A stretch of 64,000 nucleotides of DNA from Ascoidea rubescens DSM 1968 (GCF_001661345.1 NW_017962921.1:62001-126000); one strand, 5' to 3'; positions 29,791 to 41,306 are shown, counted from the stretch's first letter. A program made the numbers and translations. Notes: generated by a model from the letters alone, not told the origin.

Positions 29791-29861
29791 CCGTACGGAG
29801 GGCTGAAAAGTTGTTCGTGTTGAAACAATAGCGGCTTAATTCGATTCGTATCGCATACGAA
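29791..29861. promoter_or_regulatory. Palindrome cluster: CCGTACGG and TTCGTATCGCATACGAA
   Basis: CCGTACGG (29791-29798) and a 17-bp palindrome with 7-bp arms and CGC centre (29845-29861) lie 46 bases apart in the gene desert. CCG-N2-CGG resembles zinc-cluster half-site pairs. Confidence 0.4.
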
Positions 29862-30257
29862 CTCTATCCGAATATACAGCCAGTGAGTTTAAATTAAAAT
29901 TTTCACTTTGTCTTATGATTCTAAAATAATAGTTCAAAGAAAAATAACAAAAAAACAAGTGACTTAATTAATATTTAGCCTGTTGTTGCAAAGTCTAAAA
30001 ACCACTTCAAATCATCAAGATCATTTTACTTCCTCTGTCCAGGGTTTTGTAATTCTCTCTTTGCCTAAAAACTTTGAAATTCTATTTTATAATTCTCCAA
30101 TTCTAATCCCTTATTATTCCAACTCTTTTTTATGGATAAATTCAGTTTTATCAGTTTAGGAATCACTTCCTTTCGAGGTGAGTTCAAAGATCGGTTAATA
30201 TTTAGAATTTAGGCCATTTTATCTTTAGTTTCAAAAATGTAGAGGCAATTAACTGCT

Positions 30258-30331
30258 CTTGCAAAAAATGGTTTCTTTTGCAAAAAATGGTTTCTTTTGC
30301 AAAAAATGGTTTCTTTTGCAAAAAATGGTTT
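30258..30331. repeat. 19-bp tandem repeat (CTTTTGCAAAAAATGGTTT), four copies
   Basis: Three perfect copies and a first copy shortened by two T. No coding sense. Recent origin is likely, since copies are identical. Confidence 0.95.
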
Positions 30332-31105
30332 CAAATTATAAAACTTTTAAAATTCATTAGTTTCAGTGAGTAATAATTATTAATAACTATTAACAATAAT
30401 TTATTTGTTCTTTATTATCAATTGTATAATTTAACATTATTTACTCTTCCTTGATAAATATTAGTTGCGAATAAAAAAATAGTCTTTGAGTTTTGTTTGA
30501 TAATCCGGTTTCGCAGATACACTGTATTTTCAAATCAAACTAAAATTATCCAAATGATTTTGATTAGCCTAGTTAATATTATTACGAATCGATTTTTCTC
30601 AACTGTATTATTATCGAAATTAAACAATAAAGCAATCAACATCTCTTAGACATCTCCTTCCTTACTGTTTAACTTCTTATCATTTCTAATTTTCTAAAAA
30701 TTTAACCAATTCACTTAATCTTAATAATCAATGGATACCTCATTTTCTGTCGAAAATCTGTGAAATATCCCAATTTTAACTACAGAACAAGAGCATATAA
30801 ACAGATGGAGATAAAGCACCAACCTGCAATGTTAAGTCTAGTCTATCTGAAGCTATTATTGCTTTATTTTATAATAAATCAAATACTATCTCTTGGTGTT
30901 GGAAAAAAATAACAAATATTGTGTTTTAATTACAATACACAGTTTATTAAGGCAAATGTAGTTGTTTTGTTTCGCCTTTATTTTACATCATAATATCACA
31001 AGTTATAAAATGAGAAACTCTTTAACCAAAAGGAAACACATCTTTTCAATCTAGCCCAGGAAATGGGTATTCTATTTCAAATGTGTTACCGAATGTTAGT
31101 AATTA

Positions 31106-34100
31106 TTAATCACCCATTATCAAACAGCTTTTGCAAAATGAAATATACATACGTTCTGCTGCAACCAAACATTCCTCCTCAATGCATTTATATATGAAAA
31201 ATTCATTAATTATTCTGGGAATTTTGGAAAGGTTTCCATCTTGTTTTATTCCAAAGTTTTTTGCAATCTCTTTTCTAAAATTTCCAACAACAGAATTCAT
31301 CATGTTCGAATAGTGAAAGACTCGCAGGTTTTTCTCTTCTTTCTTCTGATATTGTTCTTTTAAATAGCTTGGTACAACAATAAAAGCTGCATCTTTGAAA
31401 TCACCTGTGATTTCTCCATTATAAAAAGACACTAATCTGACCAATTCCTCATACTTCCATGGATTCAATATTGATAACTCAAAAGACAGAGATGTTTTTT
31501 GTTTCTCAAGCAACTCCCTGTAATGGTCTCGGATGTTAAATATGAAAAATTTTATGTTTTGAAACAAAATCACTGATGGAACTTTAATATTTGGGGTTTC
31601 TTTAAAATATTCAAAAACTGTTCCATGAATCTCTGCTTCAGTGAATTGATTTAAAACGCCGTCAATTTTAAATGTTTCTTTCATCTTCTTTAAAATATTA
31701 TGAAATTGAGCAACCTCTGTTTGAAGGAAATAACTATCACCAAATTCATCAACCCTTGAATTGATTTCTTTCAAAACATTTTCATGAACTTTATAGCAAT
31801 ATTGAGGCTCGAGACTCAATATTTTTTTATGTTTCACACAATCCATAATCCATTTTGGAGAAAGAATATCATAGCCCTTTTCAAATAACAAATTGGTGTT
31901 TCTTGTGCCTGTTTGAACAAATTGATAAAAAGAAAAAAAATCAAAACACAAAAGTTAATAAAATCTTATTTATAAGACCAAAAATTAACAAATATGAAGA
32001 CATACTGATATTTGATATTGACACCAAGTTTTTATTTTCTGTAAAGCCTACATTCTCGCTCTTTGTTATCTCACCACCATTTCTTCGGACAATTTTTTCG
32101 ATATCACATTTGTAAACTCTCCTACTGTGGTTGTTAAATTTATAATCACTTAAAATGTTAAAACAATAACCAGCAAATATATCTGATTCCAGAGACAAAT
32201 AGAAAAATTCATCTTCCTCATCATCTGATTCATTTCTTTTTCTTTTTCTTTCCTTTTTCTTACCTATTAACTGTGAAAAAATATTGTTACTGAAATTCTC
32301 ATTGTTATTATCTAAGGTTTGACGATTTTTTCTTTTATCAGCAATACTATCTTTAATCAGTTTAATTTCAAGATATTCTTCATAACTAAGGCAATCTTTG
32401 CAACTTTTATCCCTTCTTATTGACTTCATGTAAAGGTTATATAACGTTGAATCAGTCACATAATCTTTTGCAACCATTCCATTTTCTATTGATCTAGCTT
32501 TAATTTCAAAAACAATGGAATCTTCAGGTTTAATCCAAAAATCTGGAATCTTTTTAGAAAATTCGATGATATCAGTGGGAGGAAGGTCTTCTCGGTAATT
32601 ATACCATTTGTCATAAGTTAATGATTCAATCTCTTTCAAATCAGACTCTGATATACCATTTGATACAGAGCAAAAGCTTATGAATTTTTTTGATTCAGAA
32701 TCATCAACTCTCAATCCGCAAATAAAAGAAGGTTTCTTTGAGTTGATTTTGCCAATTATTAACACATCCACATTATCGCCAAATTCTTCTAAATACTCTG
32801 GTTTGACTTTTATCCAATCCGGGCTTCTTTCATTGGCTTTATATCTGGAATTGATATCTTTAACAACAATGCCTTCTAAGTTATTTTCGATTGCATTTTT
32901 CAAGGAATTTTCAATATCTTTAACGGTGGCACCATTTTCAGTCTCAATTATTTCAATATATCCAGGTTTGGGGTTGATTAGCTCATTTAAAAGTTTTTTT
33001 CTTTCTTTGAGACGATATTTGTATATCGGTTGATCATTAAGTAGTAAGATATCAAATATAACGTATAGCGGCCTTGAGTTTGTGTAAACTAAATTGTTTG
33101 GATTATTTTGATCTCTTTGATTTGTCTGAAGTTTTTCAAGTTTAAAGGTTTCTTCAAGAAGACTCGATTTGAGGTAACCCAAGGGTAGAATAACATTTCT
33201 ATTAATGTCATATGATAGCATTTCGCCGTCTAATATTAGGTTTTTGATTTTGTTAATATCTTTTTTGAAAATTTCTTTAAAGTATTTGGAGAAAGTGCCA
33301 AACTGAATGTCATCGCCAAATAAATAAGTATAGTCTTTTGCATGTCTAGTGAAAAATTTGAATTTAAAATTTCCATTTGAGTCCTGAGATATATGAACTA
33401 CGGATCTTTCACCATCTAATTTTGTTTCAATTATAAATTGATTATCAAATTTTTTAGTAATTTCATTAAATTTGATAGGTTTTGAAGCCAATTCAGGGAA
33501 AAAAGGTTGGTTTATGGAAATTAGCAATTCCTTTTGATTCAATCTTTTTGATGGGCTGAGCAATTTATGGCAAAGTTTTTCCAAGTTACATGCAACAGAA
33601 TAATAATCTAAAGCGTCAGGATGCCAGCAGGACAAGAATAGTGTATCAGTATTTTGAACAACAGAGGTCTTTAAAATAATTTTTAGAAAATACTTGATCT
33701 CAAGAGAGTTCAATTTGTTGAATAAATCAGAAAAGATTTTGATTTTATCATCTTGGGATAAATTTGCAAAGGCGAGTTTATCAAGATAGTCATTCAATTG
33801 ATCAATTGTTATTTCGCTGCCATTTACAGTTGACTGTCTTTGAGTAATAACAGTAGTAATTAAAGTGATTAGAGATTCGTATTTATTAAATTTAAAATTG
33901 GCATTTTGGTTTTTCCAGTTTTTCAATAGCCTGTTTTCATCAGAATTTTTATTCAAGTTAAAGACTTTCAAAACCAAATTGATTAGAACAGTTTCGCGAA
34001 TATTGTACAGACGATCAGTTTCTTTTTTGGGAACAGCAAGTCTTATGACTGGATAAATATCATTGCCAACATTCTTTCTCCAATTTTCGTAAAACTTCGA

Positions 34101-34361
34101 GATAATTGCTTTTTTTTGATCAGTTAAATTCAACCGGTGAGAATTGGTAGAGTAAGCAGTGAAGCTTCTGCTGTTTGTTGAATTTTTTGATCTCCTAATG
34201 GACGATAAGGCCTCAAATAAAGTGACCAATATTTGAAATTTAGGAGAGGGGCCATGATTGTGTAGGATGGTTGAATGATCAGTATCTAAGTTGTTTTCTT
34301 CTTTGGGCATTACAGAGCTGCCATCCTCAAGCTTAATCTCCTGTTTTGCTGGGATAGACAT
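31106..34361 (-). CDS. LIG4: DNA ligase IV (non-homologous end joining), two exons
   Basis: Exons 34361-32006 and 31908-31106 give a 1052-residue ATP-dependent ligase that seals double-strand breaks with Lif1. The catalytic domain has motif I KLDGER (about 312), FFTRHAKDYT (motif III region), LILDGEM (motif IIIa region), EGIVVKD (motif IV) and DWIKVKPEY (motif V). BRCT1 begins near residue 715 and is completed only after splicing (ISNI, then S, then TRNTNLLFEKGYDILSPKW). BRCT2 follows at the C-terminus (about 930-1050) after the Lif1-binding linker. Without the intron the first frame ends in a nonsense hydrophobic tail, so the split is explained by splicing, not by a frameshift. S. cerevisiae calls this gene DNL4; its orthologue is 944 residues. 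Confidence 0.93.
31909..32005 (-). other. Intron in DNA ligase IV (97 nt)
   Basis: Donor GTATGT (from 32005 down), branch-type TATTAAC, pyrimidine tract and acceptor AACAG (ending 31909). Splicing joins the two frames in phase (one base plus two bases form a Ser codon) and restores BRCT1. Confidence 0.9.
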
Positions 34362-35310
34362 TGTATATCGAGGCCAACCTTGTCCAAACAGTTTCCAACA
34401 TAAGACAAGATCAAAAGGGTAAATTAAAAAGAAAACGTTTGATTCATTTCACCGACTTCCATATTGAGATGTGAAAGAGAACAAAAAAGGTTGGAAAATA
34501 GCACCAAATCTGTGGATCTGATGCATGAATAGAGCCCTACTGCGAACAAGCCCTATTGCACCATAAAAATGGTAGCTACCAGCCCTATGGGTTGTCATTT
34601 TACCAATTGCAAAATCTGAACTTTCTTGAGAGTCAAAAGGAGCACTTTAGACTGTTCGTGGAGGGTTCTTTGATGTTGATTTGCAGAGTTTTGTATTTTG
34701 CAATTAATTGATGCCGAAAAATATAGAGAAATGGGTATTCTGTTCTCATAAGGAAAACCTGTCACATTTGGTTCTTCTCAATGTCTTTTATTGTAGATCG
34801 TTTGGCATTTAATTTAAGTTTGTGGGCACATTATCTGGAAATGTGGAATACAATAATTGATTGCAGCTACTTTTAAAGGATTTTCCTAGCTCAAGTGCAG
34901 AACATTTAGTTTTAGTTACAAATTAAAGGTTGGGTTTATTTTTTGTTTGTTGTTTATTAGATTTCCCCTACTTGTGTTGATATGGCTGTAACTTTATACT
35001 GGGAGATGGAATAAAGTTTGACAGTAAACGTTCTTGGCTGATGTTTAGATTCGACTCGTGGTTATCAACATTTGCGGGACCAGTGGTATCGGATTATATT
35101 TTCAAACTGGTTTATTGATCATAACAAAATATGTATATATATAAAAAGGAGATGATAAAAAAATAAAAGTAAAAAGAAAAAGAAAAACTTCAACATTTCA
35201 ACATTTTATACTGTAAGTGGAAACAAAAAGAAAAAGGACAAAAAAGAAAAAGGACAAAAAAGAAAACAAAGTCATTAAATTTAATGGTCGTTATTATCAT
35301 TTAAATCAAT
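34362..35310. other. Intergenic between LIG4 start and ACS2 end
   Basis: No gene seen. AGCCCTA-type words recur at 34530-34590. The right end (35150-35280) has a repeated A/G-rich unit (AAAAAGAAAAAGGAC, two copies near 35223-35255) and forms the ACS2 3' flank. Confidence 0.5.
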
Positions 35311-37317
35311 TTATTTGTTTCTGTAAGTGGTTTTGACAAGGTTGATCAAATCATCAACACATTGTGGGTTGCTTAAAGTACTGACATCACCTAATTGATC
35401 TTCTTCGCCAACCAAGATTTTTCTTAAGATTCTTCTCATGATTTTACCAGATCTGGTCTTTGGCAAATCATCAACAATGAAGATTTCCTTTGGAGCAGCA
35501 AATGGACCAATTTCTTTTCTAACAGTCATTCTCATTTCCAATTTAGTCTTTTCAATTTGTTCTGGAGTGACACCGGCTTTTAATGAAACAAAACTGATAA
35601 CAGCTTGACCAGTTAAATCGTTTGGAATACCAACAGCTGCACTTTCAGCTACAGCTGGGTTTTCTAAGATAGCAGCTTCGATTTCAGCAGTTGAAAGACG
35701 ATGGCCTGAGACGTTAACGACATCATCAACTCTACCCAAGATCCAGAAGAAGCCATCTTTGTCTCTAGCGGCACCATCACCTGTAAAGAAGTAGCCTGGG
35801 AAAGGTTTGAAGTAAGTTTCCAAGTATCTGTTATAATCTTTCCAGACAGTTCTAGCAATTGATGGCCAGGATGTTTTGAAGGCGAGAATACCTTCAACTT
35901 CATTGCCTGTTAATTCCTCACCACTTTGAGGATCTAAAATGGCACATTCAACACCAAAGAATGGGAAGGAACAAGAACCAGGTTTCAAAGGAGTAACACC
36001 AGCAAGAGGACCAAGAACTGGACCACCGGTTTCGGTTTGCCAGAAGGTATCTAAGATTGAGGCTTTCTTTCTTGAGATGGTTTCGTAGTACCATTCCCAG
36101 ACATCAGGAGCAATTGGTTCACCAACAGTACCCAAGGCACGCAATGTAGATAAATCATAAGGAGCAATGTGGTGGTCGCCGGCTCTTTTTAGCAAACGTA
36201 AAGCAGTTGGAGCAACATAGAATTGGGTACATTTGTAGTCATCGATAATATCCCAGAATCTTGTTGGAGTTGGGTAAACAGGAGTACCTTCGTACATAAC
36301 AGTAGTGGCACCAATAGCTAGAGGAGCATAGGCGACATATGTGTGACCCAAAACCCAACCGATATCAGCAGCAGTAAAGACAGTGTCTTCTGGGTGGATA
36401 TCAAAAACGTATTTAGCACTGATGACAGCATTGACCAAGTAACCAGCAGTGGTGTGGACAAGACCCTTTGGTTTACCAGTAGAACCAGAAGTGTATAACA
36501 AGTAGAGAGGATCTTCAGAGTTGACAGCTACTGGAGGGACATAAGGCTTGTACTTGATGATTTCTTCGTGCCACCATAAATCGATTTTTGGATCGAAAGG
36601 AACAGATTTGTCGCCAGTTCTTTTGAAGACAACAACGTTTTTGACTTGGGGACATTCTTTGATAGCTTGGTCAACAATTCTTTTTGTTTCAACGGCTCTT
36701 CCACCTCTAACAGATTGATCAGCAGTGAAAACAACAGTGGATTTGGCATCATTGATACGGTCTCTTAAGGCAGTAGCAGAGAAACCAGCAAAAACGACAG
36801 AGTGGATTGCACCGATTCTGTTGATGGCCATGATAGTAGCGATAGTTTCAGGGACCATTGGCAAGTAGACAGCGACAGTGTCGCCCTTTTTGATACCGAT
36901 GTTGATAAGGATTTGGGCAGCACGACAAGTTAGTTCCAATAGTTCACCGTAGGTGACAGTTCTGCCAGTGCCTGGTTCATCACCTTCGTAGATAATGGCA
37001 GGTTTGTCAGGGTTCTTAAAGGCATGACGATCAACACAGTTGTAGGAAGCATTGAGTTCACCATTAACAAACCAGGAGTTTTCAAAACCATGCTCAGGCC
37101 ATTTAGCAATGTCAAAGTCTTTGAACCAAGTCAAGTGTTCTCTTGCTTGTTCAGAGTAGAATTTGTTTGGTTCTCTGATTGATTGTTGGTATAGAGTTTG
37201 GTATTCTTCGAAGGATTTGATGTAGGGTTCTAGACCATCTGGACGCTTTTTGAAGAAGTTAACAGGAGGTTGAACAATGCTGACATTTTCAGAGAGGTGT
37301 TCGTCGTGGTGGGACAT
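35311..37317 (-). CDS. ACS2: Acetyl-CoA synthetase, nucleocytosolic type
   Basis: 668-residue acetate-CoA ligase that makes cytosolic and nuclear acetyl-CoA for lipid synthesis and histone acetylation. Core motifs: [20 protein letters not shown] (A3 phosphate loop, near 272), [42 protein letters not shown], and [15 protein letters not shown] with the catalytic Lys near 622. The short N-terminus ([18 protein letters not shown]) favours Acs2 over Acs1. CTG codons are absent where I looked and codon use is strongly biased, as for a highly expressed gene. It lies downstream of a pyrimidine-rich leader (on its own strand) and the GC-rich island at 38.1-38.5 kb. Confidence 0.97.
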   Translation of the reverse strand: MSHHDEHLSENVSIVQPPVNFFKKRPDGLEPYIKSFEEYQTLYQQSIREPNKFYSEQAREHLTWFKDFDIAKWPEHGFENSWFVNGELNASYNCVDRHAFKNPDKPAIIYEGDEPGTGRTVTYGELLELTCRAAQILINIGIKKGDTVAVYLPMVPETIATIMAINRIGAIHSVVFAGFSATALRDRINDAKSTVVFTADQSVRGGRAVETKRIVDQAIKECPQVKNVVVFKRTGDKSVPFDPKIDLWWHEEIIKYKPYVPPVAVNSEDPLYLLYTSGSTGKPKGLVHTTAGYLVNAVISAKYVFDIHPEDTVFTAADIGWVLGHTYVAYAPLAIGATTVMYEGTPVYPTPTRFWDIIDDYKCTQFYVAPTALRLLKRAGDHHIAPYDLSTLRALGTVGEPIAPDVWEWYYETISRKKASILDTFWQTETGGPVLGPLAGVTPLKPGSCSFPFFGVECAILDPQSGEELTGNEVEGILAFKTSWPSIARTVWKDYNRYLETYFKPFPGYFFTGDGAARDKDGFFWILGRVDDVVNVSGHRLSTAEIEAAILENPAVAESAAVGIPNDLTGQAVISFVSLKAGVTPEQIEKTKLEMRMTVRKEIGPFAAPKEIFIVDDLPKTRSGKIMRRILRKILVGEEDQLGDVSTLSNPQCVDDLINLVKTTYRNK

Positions 37318-39049
37318 TTTGTTGCAATTGAGGATTGAGGGAGGAATAGAAATTGAGGATTTAAAAAAGAAAAGAGAAAAGAAGATTGAATTGAGAAAGT
37401 GATTAAATAAATTAACAAATAATGTTGAATAAGCTAAGTATTGTTCTTTTTATTGAGTGATAAAAAAGAAATATTTGTGATGAGATTAAATGGAAAGAAA
37501 AGAGAGAGAATGTCGAGTATATTTATATTAAAGATGGGAGATTGAAATGAAATGAATAAGTGAAAGCTGATATATTGAAAATCGAGTGAAATAGTTATCA
37601 AGGGTCTAATCGACAAATTGGACACAAGTACTGAGACGATAATTGAATAAAATTCCAAACTGTCAATTACTGTTTACTCCACAAAATGGTAAGTCATTCA
37701 AAAGAAAGTTTAAAGCAGAAATATAAGGTTTGGACACTATAGCGAAATTGCAGAGCGAGAAGTAGCGAATTTTAGAGGGCTGTAGAGAGCTGGAGCGATA
37801 AAGTGGTGCAGAAAAAGAAAGTAGAGAGTAAGAACATAATTGAAGCGATGAAAGTTGGATGAGGGAAAAGAAAGTGAGGTGAAATTTCCCAGTTCTGGAA
37901 TGGAAAGCATTTGGAAGAGAAGAGAAAAGAAGCAGAGAGGTGGAAGTGTGAAATACGAGACGATGGAGATGCAGTAGATTGGAAGATATGGAAAATGAGG
38001 AGAGTAGAGTAACAGTATAATTACGTTCTTCCCAAGGGAACTGGCGCAGAGCGATGAAGAGAGAGGAAAGAGGTCGAAAAGCGAGATCAGTGAGACATAA
38101 AGAAACAAAGAGCCAGCGCTGCGGGTCTGGGTGCACATCCCACTATCGTACCCCTCTATTCTGTTTTCCCTTCTCTCCCGACACTGCGGAAAGGGGCTTC
38201 GGCCGCGGGAACAGGCGCCGCGCCCAAAGAGCGCTCCAGCACCAGCCCACGAAGCAGCAACAGCAGCAGCAGACGCGGCCGCAGCTGGAGCAGAGGCAGC
38301 GGAGGAGTTGGAAAGGCCCGCGCGTGCTTCCACGCCGCCGGCTCGGAAAACACGCGCTCTCATCCTCACACTCAGCTCGCTCTCGCTCCGTTCGCGCACG
38401 CGTGCAGCTCTCCCCTTTTGCTGGTCGCCAGGCGAAGCGGAAGAGAAGAACAGCACGGAAAGAGCCCGCGTCTTGTTTCCAGCGGGAGAGGCGTTACCCG
38501 GGCTGAGTTTTTCTGGGGGGCGGCATAAATAACACAGCGAGCTTCTCCTTCTACTAGTTTTGTTGTTTTCCTCTTTTCTTCCTTAATCAAAAAGTTTATT
38601 ATGGAAGTATTTGCCACGATGATATAACGTAATCTCCAAGTTATTTCATTGCCATATCTAAAAGATACTATTTCTCACTTCCCAGATCAATACAGTCCTG
38701 GATAGGAAGTTTGTGCTTCGTTGTGTTCTATTAGATTAGAGCGATGAATTCAAATGTCGATGAAAGGAAACATTAAGCCCATCCATCTATTTGATTAAAG
38801 CGGGTTGATTTAGTTCGTACTCATGCTTGTAGCGCCTGTAAATTGACATCTCGACACAGTGTAGCTACGACATTTCTCGACTCCGGTCGGTTATTCGTGA
38901 ATTCGAAAACAGAAATTAAAATACAAATAATATATGTATATATACCATTCAATCATGTTAATCAGCGTTATATTTATTATCTAACTAACATTATATCAGT
39001 CAATTGCATTATCTTCAGCATAACGACCCTAATAATCTGGATGAATGAA
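37318..39049. promoter_or_regulatory. ACS2 upstream region: pyrimidine-rich leader and GC-rich island
   Basis: Between 37320 and 38050 the ACS2 sense strand is strongly C/T-rich, like a long transcribed leader or core promoter. A GC-rich island spans about 38100-38530. Beyond it, 38540-39049 is ordinary AT-rich sequence ahead of the RPS29 3' end. Large ORFs on both strands here have no domains and follow base composition. Confidence 0.6.
38100..38530. promoter_or_regulatory. GC-rich promoter island upstream of ACS2
   Basis: Sharp GC-rich block in AT-rich DNA. It holds GCCCGCGCGTGC (38316-38327), whose exact reverse complement occurs in the KCS1 island; ACGCGT (38398-38403); and a Reb1-type TTACCCG (38494-38500). 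CGCGC words are preferred by Rsc3/Rsc30 in S. cerevisiae, so a nucleosome-depleted promoter is a reasonable inference. Confidence 0.6.
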
Positions 39050-39220
39050 TTAACGGTACTTGTAGAATCCAATATCATTAGCTTTTTCACGGAAACATTG
39101 ACGACAGATATTTAAAGCATATTTTCTGATTATACCTCCACGAGAAGCACAGACACGACATTGACGTGATCCCTTACCATAGTTTCTTGGGTGAGAATAC
39201 CAAACGTTTTCATGAGCCAT
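39050..39220 (-). CDS. RPS29: Ribosomal protein uS14 (small subunit protein S29)
   Basis: 56-residue uS14 with zinc-binding CRVCASRGG and CRQCFREKA pairs and the end DIGFYKYR; the sequence is almost invariant among yeasts. It sits in the head of the 40S subunit. The correct start is the ATG at 39220 ([17 protein letters not shown]); an 11-codon extension in frame is non-coding and contains the apparent splice acceptor of a 5' UTR intron. There is one copy in this window; S. cerevisiae has two. It is divergent from RFA2. Confidence 0.97.
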   Translation of the reverse strand: MAHENVWYSHPRNYGKGSRQCRVCASRGGIIRKYALNICRQCFREKANDIGFYKYR

Positions 39221-39223
39221 TTT

Positions 39224-39810
39224 CCTATTTAAAAAAAAAAAATATTCAAACAATTATAATTCAGTTAGTATTGGCTCAAATACGTAATATTATAATAAAT
39301 CGATTCAAAATAGTGACAATTAGACTGATATTATGCTTTTCTTCTCTCTCCTATTATATCATTTAAATTTATCTATTTTCAAAATCTTTTGATTATGTCT
39401 TATCGTAATCTCTTATAAGATAAAGGATAAATAATTTTAACTAAAAAAAAATTACTGGTTTCACCCTATTCTTTATTGATTCTCAATTACTTGTATATTT
39501 TCCAATTTTCTCTCTATTTATTCCATTTTAGTTTGTTTTTCTGAAACTGCGTCTTCATTAAATCAATTCTTTATCTTTCATAAAATCTTTCATTTTTGAA
39601 TCTCAAAAATCTTTTTTTAACTATTCTTTTATTATTCCAATGATCCCTACTGTGTTATTTTATTTTTATTAATTTATTTGCTCTTCAATTCTTTAATAGT
39701 TCTTTGATATTCATTACTCAATAACTATTCAATATTCAATATATCTTGCAATCTCACTCTTATCCTATCTCTTTTTGAATGAATTCGGTTCTTAAAATCA
39801 AAATACCTAC
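39224..39810 (-). other. Candidate 5' UTR intron of RPS29
   Basis: Directly upstream of the ATG the sense strand has branch site TACTAAC (39264-39270), a run of about 13 T, then AAATAG (ending 39225). The acceptor part is convincing. The donor is a guess: GTAGGT ending at 39810 fits GTANGT and would make a 586-nt intron of the size common in yeast ribosomal-protein genes. Confidence 0.45.
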
Positions 39811-40374
39811 AGTTATGTCTATTATATTATTTATTAATAGTAGTATACCAGTTTATAAGTACTCTTAGGATTGCTATGATAATTATTCACTTGATGTTGA
39901 TATAATCTTATTGCAATATTGATTATCTTCAACCGAGCCAAAATTTCCTTTGCAATCCCCGTCACCGCTTCTCAAAATTCAATCCACCGGCTGAATTTCC
40001 TCCATTGTTTTGCGTGTTTTTTAAGTTTGTGACTGCATTACATTTAATTAGAGCCCTGTTTTAAATCACGTTTAGAAAAAATAGGGCTAATAATTACATT
40101 ACTCAATATAGCACTACTCATTGTAGTATTGCCAATTACGTTTATATCCAGATTAAGTATATTTATTTACGCGTTTTATCGTTTATTTTATTTTATCTTC
40201 TTTCTTTTGATCCAAATTTTTGGCGTCTCGAATCTTATCCTTCTTGAAATTATCGCAATGACAAAAATTAATACTTTTATATTTGCCATTTGATACTTGG
40301 TAATTGGTATTTGCAAACAATCATAACCATAATCATAACCATAATTATAATCATAATTATAATCATATTCAACC
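39811..40374. promoter_or_regulatory. RPS29/RFA2 divergent promoter
   Basis: Contains ACGCGT (MCB, MBF site) at 40169-40174, 201 bases before the RFA2 ATG, and an (AATCAT/AACCAT)n-type repeat at 40318-40369 just before it. RFA2 is an S-phase gene controlled by MBF in S. cerevisiae, so the MCB is plausible. Confidence 0.55.
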
Positions 40375-41306
40375 ATGGCTTGTATGTGTTTTCTTCTCTT
40401 TCCTAATTTTCTTTTCAATCTTGTTCTCTTTCTCGTTCTCTTTTGTATCCATTTTCCAGCTCTTCCATCTTACTAACACAATCAATTCAAGCTTATACAT
40501 CCTATCAAACAAATTTTAGCAATAACAAAAACGACTATTCTAACCATGATGGCGGTAGTGGTGGTTTCAATGCCTCTCAATCAGCTCACTCAAACTCACA
40601 GTCAAAATCTTATGGAAAACTAACCATCACTCCAATAACTTTAAAACAACTAAACGAATCAGAACAAAAAGTCCCTGATGGCGAATATCTCATAAATAAC
40701 ATTGAACTATCCGTAATCTCAATCATTGGTATAATCAGAAACATAACTGATAACACCTCAAACCTAATCATTAAAATCGAAGATGGCACAGGCTCCTTTG
40801 AATTCAAAAAATGGCAAAACGATAATTCAGACTCAAATCCAAATTCTGATTTAAACAAACCTGACGATTTTCAAGTTGGAGAATACATTCATATAAATGG
40901 CACACTAAGAGATTTCAATTCAAAAAAAACTTTACAACACCCAATAATTAAAAAAATTGATGATTATAATCAAGTCCTATACCATTATTTAGAATGTTGC
41001 AAAGTTCATTTATCAGCTCAAAATAATGTTCATAATGAAAACGACTATAATCACAATAAAAATCTTAATAATGATAATTTATTCATATCAGACTCCCAAA
41101 ATATCAACGATAACAGTCTGTCTCTCGATGATAGAGTTTATAATATAGTTCTACAAAATGTTTCTAGAATGCAAGAAGGTGTTCCAGTACAATATATTAG
41201 TCAACAATTGGGCGAACCCTTTGAAAAAATTTCAATGATATGCTCTAAATTAAGTGATGAAGGTAGAATTTTCAACGCTGATGACGATAGTTATTTAGCG
41301 GCATGA
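40375..41306 (+). CDS. RFA2: Replication protein A, 32-kDa subunit, two exons
   Basis: Exons 40375-40381 (seven bases, ATGGCTT) and 40492-41306 give 273 residues starting MASYTSYQTNF, like S. cerevisiae MATYQPYNEY. The N-terminal Ser/Gly-rich region is the phosphorylation segment. The OB fold follows (about 55-165: ITPITLKQLNESEQ, ISIIGIIRNITD, IKIEDGTGSFEFKKW, GEYIHINGTLRDFNSKK). The C-terminal winged helix covers about 215-270 (VPVQYISQQLGEPFEKIS, LSDEGRIFNADDDSYLAA). RPA binds single-stranded DNA in replication, repair and recombination. Reading without the intron would add a spurious start. It is convergent with ZIM17. Confidence 0.93.
40382..40491 (+). other. RFA2 intron (110 nt)
   Basis: Donor GTATGT at 40382-40387, branch site TACTAAC at 40471-40477, acceptor AAG ending at 40491. 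Phase fits exactly (T plus CT makes Ser). The alternative TTTTAG acceptor at 40514-40519 is out of phase. Confidence 0.85.

Larger units (their letters stand above)
26895..31105. other. 4.2-kb gene desert with small repeats and palindromes
   Basis: No ORF above about 70 codons and no recognisable domain. It contains the desaturase promoter at its left end and the DNA ligase IV terminator at its right end. Features seen: two AATGCATGCAT copies (28872-28904), CCGTACGG and TTCGTATCGCATACGAA palindromes (29791-29861), and a 19-bp tandem repeat (30258-30331). I searched by eye for snRNA, box C/D snoRNA, RNase P and SRP RNA signatures and saw none. A centromere, origin or long non-coding RNA is possible; nothing here proves one. 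Confidence 0.5.

Noticed and set aside
26895-31105. Point centromere or known spliceosomal, RNase P or SRP RNA gene in the desert
   Set aside because: No CDEI/CDEIII pair and no recognisable core motif of these RNAs seen by eye.
31106-34361. DNA ligase IV broken by a frameshift
   Set aside because: A consensus intron with matching phase joins the two frames and restores the BRCT domain.
37663-38532. Overlapping ORFs of 130-240 codons on both strands in the GC-rich island
   Set aside because: No domain, Ala/Arg/Ser-rich composition in all frames, and position in the ACS2 promoter. High GC lowers stop-codon frequency.
38843-39115. 90-codon plus-strand ORF antisense to RPS29
   Set aside because: Overlaps the conserved RPS29 gene and has no domain.
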